DNA from: Pseudomonadota bacterium | Lineage (GTDB): Bacteria > Desulfobacterota > Desulfovibrionia > Desulfovibrionales > Desulfovibrionaceae | Direction of reading: 5' to 3' | Assembly (NCBI GenBank): GCA_023399375.1 | Contig: JAEWPX010000022.1 | Location: forward strand, 1-9,420 | Length of the DNA stretch: 9,420 nt | In this document: one piece after another, positions 6,180 through 9,420 of the stretch | How positions within the stretch are numbered: position 1 is the stretch's first letter | Layout of the letters: each line of letters starts with the position of its first letter | Position numbers and translations under genes: made by a program | The notes under the pieces: generated by a model | What the model was told of the DNA's origin: nothing | Databases searched by the model: none | Seen by the model: the letters and a program-made list of their open reading frames with translations, nothing else

Positions 6180-6232
6180 GCCTCCGGCGGCCAGGAGGGG
6201 CACTGCCCCTCCTGGACCTCCCGAAAGGGGGG
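6180..6232. terminator. Tandem-hairpin intergenic element after katA
   Basis: A leading GCCTCCGGCGGCC block (6180-6192) runs into a palindrome at 6191-6215 with a 10-bp stem (CCAGGAGGGG and its complement) and a CACTG loop. A second hairpin follows at 6217-6232, CCTCCC with GGGGGG around a GAAA tetraloop. No T-tract follows. From memory, a GCCTCCGGCGGCC lead-in followed by a strong stem is a recurring intergenic element at gene ends in Desulfovibrionaceae. Its likely job here is termination or 3' protection of the catalase transcript. Confidence 0.5.
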
Positions 6233-6383
6233 AACGCTCAGGGACCGTTGCGGGGCGGCCACGCCGCTGCTATCGAGGGTGGATTGCCTTCCGAAGGAGC
6301 ATGCGCCCCATGCCGCGGCATCCCCTGCAAAACAACACGCCGGCCGCAATTGCCCGCAGCCGGCGCGCCGCCCCGGAGCGGCC

Positions 6384-6866
6384 ATGAACGCCGCGACGCC
6401 CGGCATCCGTGCGGCGCAGCCCGAAGACGCCCGGGCCATGTCCCGGGTCTTTGCCGCCGCCATCGAGGGCAAGGCCCGCGACAGCTACGGCCCGCGCGAA
6501 AGGGCGGCCTGGATCGCGCGCGGGACGCCGGAGCGCTTTGCGGCCATGCTCGAAGACGGGCGAAACCGCCTTTTCGTGGCCGCTTCCGACGCGGCCATCC
6601 ACGGCATCGCCGGCCTGACGGGCTGCGAACTGAGCCTGCTCTACACGACGCCGGACGCCCCGCCGGGAACCGGCGCGCGGCTCCTCGACGCCGTCGAGGA
6701 CGTCGCCCGGGCCGACGGCATCGCCGGCCTTGGCGTCACCGCCTCGCGCAACGCCCTGCCGTTCTATCTGCGCCACGGCTATGCGGTGGTGCGCCTGGCC
6801 ACGCGCCCCCTGCCCGGCGGCGTGGCCTTGCCGGTATGCCTCATGGCCAAGGCGCTTTTGCCCTGA
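6384..6866 (+). CDS. GNAT-family N-acetyltransferase
   Basis: A predicted acetyl-CoA-dependent N-acetyltransferase of 160 residues; the substrate is unknown. The GNAT fold is visible: an N-terminal IRAAQPEDARAMSRVF segment (beta 1 and alpha 1, residues 8-23), then ELSLLYTTPDAPPGTGARLLDA. In the latter, PPGTGA (93-98) stands in the place of the acetyl-CoA-binding R/Q-x-x-G-x-G/A loop. VTASRNALPFYLRHGYAVV (118-136) is the conserved beta 5 to alpha 4 region ending in the F/Y-Y-x-x-x-G-F/Y pattern. The pyrophosphate loop is somewhat atypical in lacking the usual arginine or glutamine. The ATG at 6384 is preceded by GGAG (6375-6378). The frame is open upstream to an ATG at 6279, but those 35 residues look non-conserved. 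It is a stand-alone gene, ended by the strong terminator at 6909 and convergent with mqnE. Confidence 0.85.
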   Translation: MNAATPGIRAAQPEDARAMSRVFAAAIEGKARDSYGPRERAAWIARGTPERFAAMLEDGRNRLFVAASDAAIHGIAGLTGCELSLLYTTPDAPPGTGARLLDAVEDVARADGIAGLGVTASRNALPFYLRHGYAVVRLATRPLPGGVALPVCLMAKALLP

Positions 6867-6908
6867 TCCCGCCGGTTCGGGGAATGCCGTCTCTTCCCGC
6901 GCAAAATG

Positions 6909-6948
6909 AAAGGGCCGCCGATTCCCTCGGGAATCGGCGGCCCTTTTT
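6909..6948. terminator. Bidirectional intrinsic terminator
   Basis: An 18-bp perfect inverted repeat (6909-6926 and 6929-6946), GGGCCGCCGATTCCC with its complement around a minimal loop, is flanked by A residues on the left and TTTTT (6944-6948) on the right. It lies between the convergent GNAT gene and mqnE and can end transcription in both directions. Confidence 0.92.
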
Positions 6949-6969
6949 CGCATTTCCCGGCTGCAACCG

Positions 6970-8070
6970 TCAGGACAACGGCTTGAAATCCGGCGTGCGC
7001 TCCACAGGGACCATGCCCGCCGCCTCGATGGCGTGGCGCAGTTCGCCGAGCGTCAGGCCCTTGGGGCTGTCCGCACCCGCGGCATGGCCGATGCGCTCTT
7101 CCACGATGGTGCCGTCGAAGTCGTCGGCCCCGGCCCAAAGCGCCATCTGCGCCGCCTTGATGCCGAGCATGGCCCAGTAGGCCTTGAGGTGCGGGATGTT
7201 GTCCAGAAACAGGCGCGAAACGGCCATGAGCCGCAGGACCGTGACGCCGTCCGGCCCCTTGGCCCCGAGCTTGTTGTTGGCCGGCTGGTAGGCCAGGGGA
7301 ATGAAGCAGGTGAAGCCGCCCGTGAGGTCCTGCAAATCGCGCAGGGCGGAAAGGTGGGCGATGCGGTCGGCCCAGTTCTCGATATGTCCGAACAGCATGG
7401 TGGCGTTGGTGGGCAGCCCCATGCCGTGGGCCGTGGCATGCACCTGCAACCAGCGCTCGCCCGAAATCTTCTCCGGGCACAGCTTTTCGCGAAGCGCGGG
7501 AGCAAAGACCTCGGCCCCGCCGCCCGGCAGCATCATGAGCCCGGCGTCCTTGAGGGAGGCCAGTATCTCGTATTCCGAAACACCGCCCACATCGGCCAGA
7601 TGGGCCACTTCCACGGCGGTGAAGGCCTTGATGCCGGCGTCGGGGCGGGCCCTGCCGATGGCGCGCAGCATGGACAGGTAGTAGTCCAGGGGCAGTTCGG
7701 GGTTGAGCCCGCCGACCACGTGGATTTCCCGGATGACCGCGTCGCCCCGGGCGTCGAGTTCGGCCGCGATCTGCTCGACGGTGAGCGTCCTGGCCCCGGG
7801 TGCGCCCTTGACCTTGCTGAAGGCGCAGAAGCGGCAGGCGTTGACGCAGACGTTGGTGAAATTGATGTGCACGTTGTGCACGTAATAGGCGTTCTTGCCA
7901 TGGCGGGCCACACGGGCGTCCATGGCCGCGCCGCACAGATCGTGCAGGGGCGCGGCCACGGCCAGCACCAGCGCGTCGTCGGGGGTGAGGCGCTCGCCGG
8001 CCCGGGCCTTTGCCAGCACGGCGGCCGTCTCGCCGCCGGGAAAGGAAACTTCGGGTGTCATTGCATTCAT
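6970..8070 (-). CDS. mqnE: Aminofutalosine synthase, radical SAM (MqnE)
   Basis: MqnE is the radical SAM enzyme of the futalosine pathway to menaquinone, joining 3-enolpyruvoyl-benzoate (1-carboxyvinyloxybenzoate) to SAM-derived adenosine to give aminofutalosine. From the ATG at 8070 it has 366 residues, the normal family length. The radical SAM cluster motif C75-x3-C79-x2-C82 sits in NFTNVCVNACRFCAF-like context. Further family blocks are AFTAVEV (149-155), LPGGGAEVF (181-189), TNATMLFGHIEN (221-232), LTGGFTCFIPLAYQP (249-263), LDNIPHLKAYWAMLGIKAAQ (289-308) and the ending AGMVPVER (351-358). The KAYW and TMLFGHIE blocks favour MqnE over the related MqnC. The start is uncertain. ATGs at 8070 and 8061 have no clear ribosome site. 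A GTG at 8106 is preceded by AAGGGG, but its extra codons have low third-position GC, unlike the rest of the gene. No other mqn gene is in the window. Confidence 0.93.
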   Translation of the reverse strand: MNAMTPEVSFPGGETAAVLAKARAGERLTPDDALVLAVAAPLHDLCGAAMDARVARHGKNAYYVHNVHINFTNVCVNACRFCAFSKVKGAPGARTLTVEQIAAELDARGDAVIREIHVVGGLNPELPLDYYLSMLRAIGRARPDAGIKAFTAVEVAHLADVGGVSEYEILASLKDAGLMMLPGGGAEVFAPALREKLCPEKISGERWLQVHATAHGMGLPTNATMLFGHIENWADRIAHLSALRDLQDLTGGFTCFIPLAYQPANNKLGAKGPDGVTVLRLMAVSRLFLDNIPHLKAYWAMLGIKAAQMALWAGADDFDGTIVEERIGHAAGADSPKGLTLGELRHAIEAAGMVPVERTPDFKPLS

Positions 8071-8160
8071 GCCTGTGCCGCGGTAAAGGATAAGGGTTGG
8101 CGTCACCTCTACCCCTTTTCCCCGCCGTCCGCCAGGGCGGCGACGGACGCGAGGCCGGCC

Positions 8161-8721
8161 ATGTCCCGACTGTCACTTCCCGTTCTGGCGTTGGCCCTGT
8201 TTCTTTGGGCCGGCGCGGCAAACGCCGCGGACCCGGCCTCCGGGGCCGGCGGCGGCGATTCCCCCCAGGCCCTGGCGAAATTCTTCCAGGGCACCACCCG
8301 CTCCCTGCCGGCGGCGAACATCGACTTCTCCATCGACGCCGGCTACGCCGATCTCAAGACGGCCAGTCCCGACAGTTCCGGCCGCTACGCCATGACCGCC
8401 ATCAACGTGGCGCGCATGGCCCCGGACATCTACCGCCTGGACATAAGCCTTGAAAAACCGCTGTCGCGCAACGTGCAGACCTTCGACCAGCCCTATTTCT
8501 TCACGGACAAGCGCACCTACTATTTCTGGTATCAAAACGGCGAGCGCATCGTGTTCAAGGTCGGCAACCAGAAGGTCGTGGTGCCGCTCGGGCGCAAGGA
8601 AGTCCTGCGCGTGGACATCAAATCGCCAGACACCTACGTCATCGACCGCGAAACCATGCTGCGCGACATTTCCTTCGCCGACGGCCAGGCCACCATCCAC
8701 CTGCAGATCAAGTTCCACTGA
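8161..8721 (+). CDS. Secreted protein of unknown function
   Basis: I do not recognise this 186-residue protein. Residues 1-22 form a clear Sec signal peptide (MSR, hydrophobic core, cleavage after AANA). No lipobox cysteine is present, and the whole sequence has no cysteine. The mature part, after a Gly/Ala/Asp/Ser linker (23-34), is rich in alternating hydrophobic and polar residues and aromatics (QPYFFTDKRTYYFWYQNG, 94-111). That suggests beta strands, as in LolA/outer-membrane-lipoprotein carrier-like or other periplasmic beta-sheet proteins; this is only an impression of fold. The ATG at 8161 follows GAGG at about 8147-8150. It is divergent from mqnE and 87 bp upstream of the methyltransferase-like gene on the same strand, perhaps in one transcript. 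Confidence 0.75.
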   Translation: MSRLSLPVLALALFLWAGAANAADPASGAGGGDSPQALAKFFQGTTRSLPAANIDFSIDAGYADLKTASPDSSGRYAMTAINVARMAPDIYRLDISLEKPLSRNVQTFDQPYFFTDKRTYYFWYQNGERIVFKVGNQKVVVPLGRKEVLRVDIKSPDTYVIDRETMLRDISFADGQATIHLQIKFH

Positions 8722-8808
8722 GGCCGCGTCCGCGATCGTCCGCCGCTTCCCGTGCACCCCTGCGCCCGGCTCCCCTGCGCCGCCGGGCGCGAACAGAAGG
8801 ATCCACCC

Positions 8809-9312
8809 ATGCCCACAGCCGCCGTCCCGCTGTCCCTCTTCACCCTCCTGCACGACGCGGGGCTGTCCGTGCTCGTCGAGACCGCGACCGGCGCGGGCGA
8901 CCTCGCCTCTGCCGCCGGGGACGTTTTCGACACCGTGATCACCATGGAAGCCGACAAGGCCCTGTACGAGGCCGCCCACGAACGGCTGTCCGGCCGCAAG
9001 GGCATCCTGCCGCTTCATGGCGACGCCGCGGAAATGATGCCGAACCTGCTGCCCCGCCTGGCAAGGCCTGCCGCGTTCTGGCTGAACGCCCCGCCGCGCA
9101 CGGGCGAAGCCCTGCCCCGGGAACTCGCGGTCATCCTGGCCGATCCGCGCGGTCATGTGGTCTGCCTGCCGCACCTGGCCGCATCCGATCCGGAGCTCGC
9201 CGCCGCCCTCGAAACGGGAGCGGCCCACGACGCCGTGACCTCCGACGGCGTCTGCGTCCTCGTGCCCCACGACAGCACGGCCCTGCGCATGGCCCTCGCC
9301 CACGACGCCTGA
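8809..9312 (+). CDS. Degenerate class I SAM methyltransferase-like protein
   Basis: A 167-residue cytoplasmic protein resembling the Rossmann half of class I SAM-dependent methyltransferases; activity is doubtful. Motif I appears as VETATGAGD (23-31), where E-x-G-x-G-x-G would be expected and the first glycine is alanine. The acidic end of beta 2 is seen in VITMEADKALYEAAHERL (43-60), and the GD of motif II at 71-72 (LPLHGDAAEMMPNLLP). The following FWLNAPPRTGE (90-100) stands where related proteins have FWLDAH. The Asp and His of that block are replaced by Asn and Pro, and the protein ends sooner than a full catalytic domain. AAGGA at 8797-8801 supports the ATG at 8809; the frame opens further up, at 8752, without a better site. 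It follows the secreted unknown protein and may share its transcript. Confidence 0.65.
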   Translation: MPTAAVPLSLFTLLHDAGLSVLVETATGAGDLASAAGDVFDTVITMEADKALYEAAHERLSGRKGILPLHGDAAEMMPNLLPRLARPAAFWLNAPPRTGEALPRELAVILADPRGHVVCLPHLAASDPELAAALETGAAHDAVTSDGVCVLVPHDSTALRMALAHDA

Positions 9313-9360
9313 GCCCCTTCGGCAAAGCAACCAGCCAGATCTCCACAACGTTTCAGACTC

Positions 9361-9420
9361 CCTCCCCCCTTTCGGGGTGGTGCCGGCGGGGGCCCCGGGC
9401 CCCCCCGGGCCCCGGGGGGG
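9361..9420. other. GC-only right edge with hairpin and mirror-ordered runs
   Basis: A short hairpin (CCCC at 9364-9367 with GGGG at 9374-9377) lies about 50 bp after the last stop codon and may act as a weak terminator. From 9388 to 9420 the sequence is only runs of G and C with lengths 5-4-3-7-3-4-7, a mirror-ordered block. The last C7 and G7 runs can pair around a GGGCCCC loop. The block is cut by the window edge. Confidence 0.45.

Noticed and set aside
4523..6472. A 649-codon open frame on the minus strand opposite katA
   Set aside because: It is a shadow of the catalase gene, with repetitive His/Val/Gly/Arg composition and no recognisable domain.
1..9420. tRNA, rRNA, CRISPR array, insertion sequence or riboswitch
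   Set aside because: I saw no cloverleaf, ribosomal segment, regularly spaced repeat, transposase or known leader structure on either strand; small RNAs cannot be excluded by eye.

Overview
The window is about 9.4 kb of very GC-rich bacterial DNA. It probably comes from a sulfate reducer of the Desulfovibrionaceae type (Desulfovibrio/Solidesulfovibrio-like). That is inferred from four things: a NrfH-type multihaem quinol dehydrogenase, a futalosine-pathway menaquinone enzyme, a PerR-catalase pair, and an intergenic hairpin element of a kind I associate with these genomes. There are nine supportable protein genes, no RNA gene, no insertion sequence and no CRISPR array. No gene-free stretch exceeds 300 bases.

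Left part (1-2991): a secreted EF-hand/TPR protein on the minus strand (69-635) is divergent from a two-gene multihaem cytochrome operon on the plus strand. The first operon gene (921-1466) is a tetrahaem NrfH/NapC-family membrane cytochrome. The second (1552-2991) could be mistaken for the pentahaem nitrite reductase NrfA, but it has eight CXXCH motifs in the order and context of the hydroxylamine oxidoreductase (HAO) octahaem family. It appears to lack the tyrosine that crosslinks the P460 haem in ammonia oxidisers. The pair is best read as a menaquinol-fed periplasmic N-oxide reductase (nitrite and/or hydroxylamine), comparable to the haoA/haoC arrangement of Epsilonproteobacteria. The shared 285-bp intergenic region holds three CGTACG palindromes.

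Middle part (2992-6136): a DUF47/PhoU-like protein (3238-3912), a PerR-type Fur-family peroxide sensor (3990-4445), and a monofunctional haem catalase (4628-6136). Between perR and the catalase gene lie an intrinsic terminator, a good sigma-70-like promoter, and an imperfect palindrome over its -10 element. This suggests direct repression of the catalase by its neighbour.

Right part (6137-9420): a 44-nt polypurine tract and a double-hairpin intergenic element follow the catalase. Then come a GNAT acetyltransferase (6384-6866) and a strong bidirectional terminator. The terminator is shared with a convergent aminofutalosine synthase, mqnE (6970-8070, minus strand). Divergent from mqnE are an unrecognised secreted protein (8161-8721) and a degenerate methyltransferase-like protein (8809-9312). 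Both window ends are nearly pure G+C.

Taken together, the left and middle parts look like stress and accessory respiration functions: nitrogen-oxide reduction and peroxide defence. MqnE makes an early menaquinone precursor and so supplies the quinol pool that the NrfH-like protein would oxidise. The most notable items are the octahaem/NrfH pair, the loss of the usual methionine in the first NrfH haem motif, and the candidate PerR operator.
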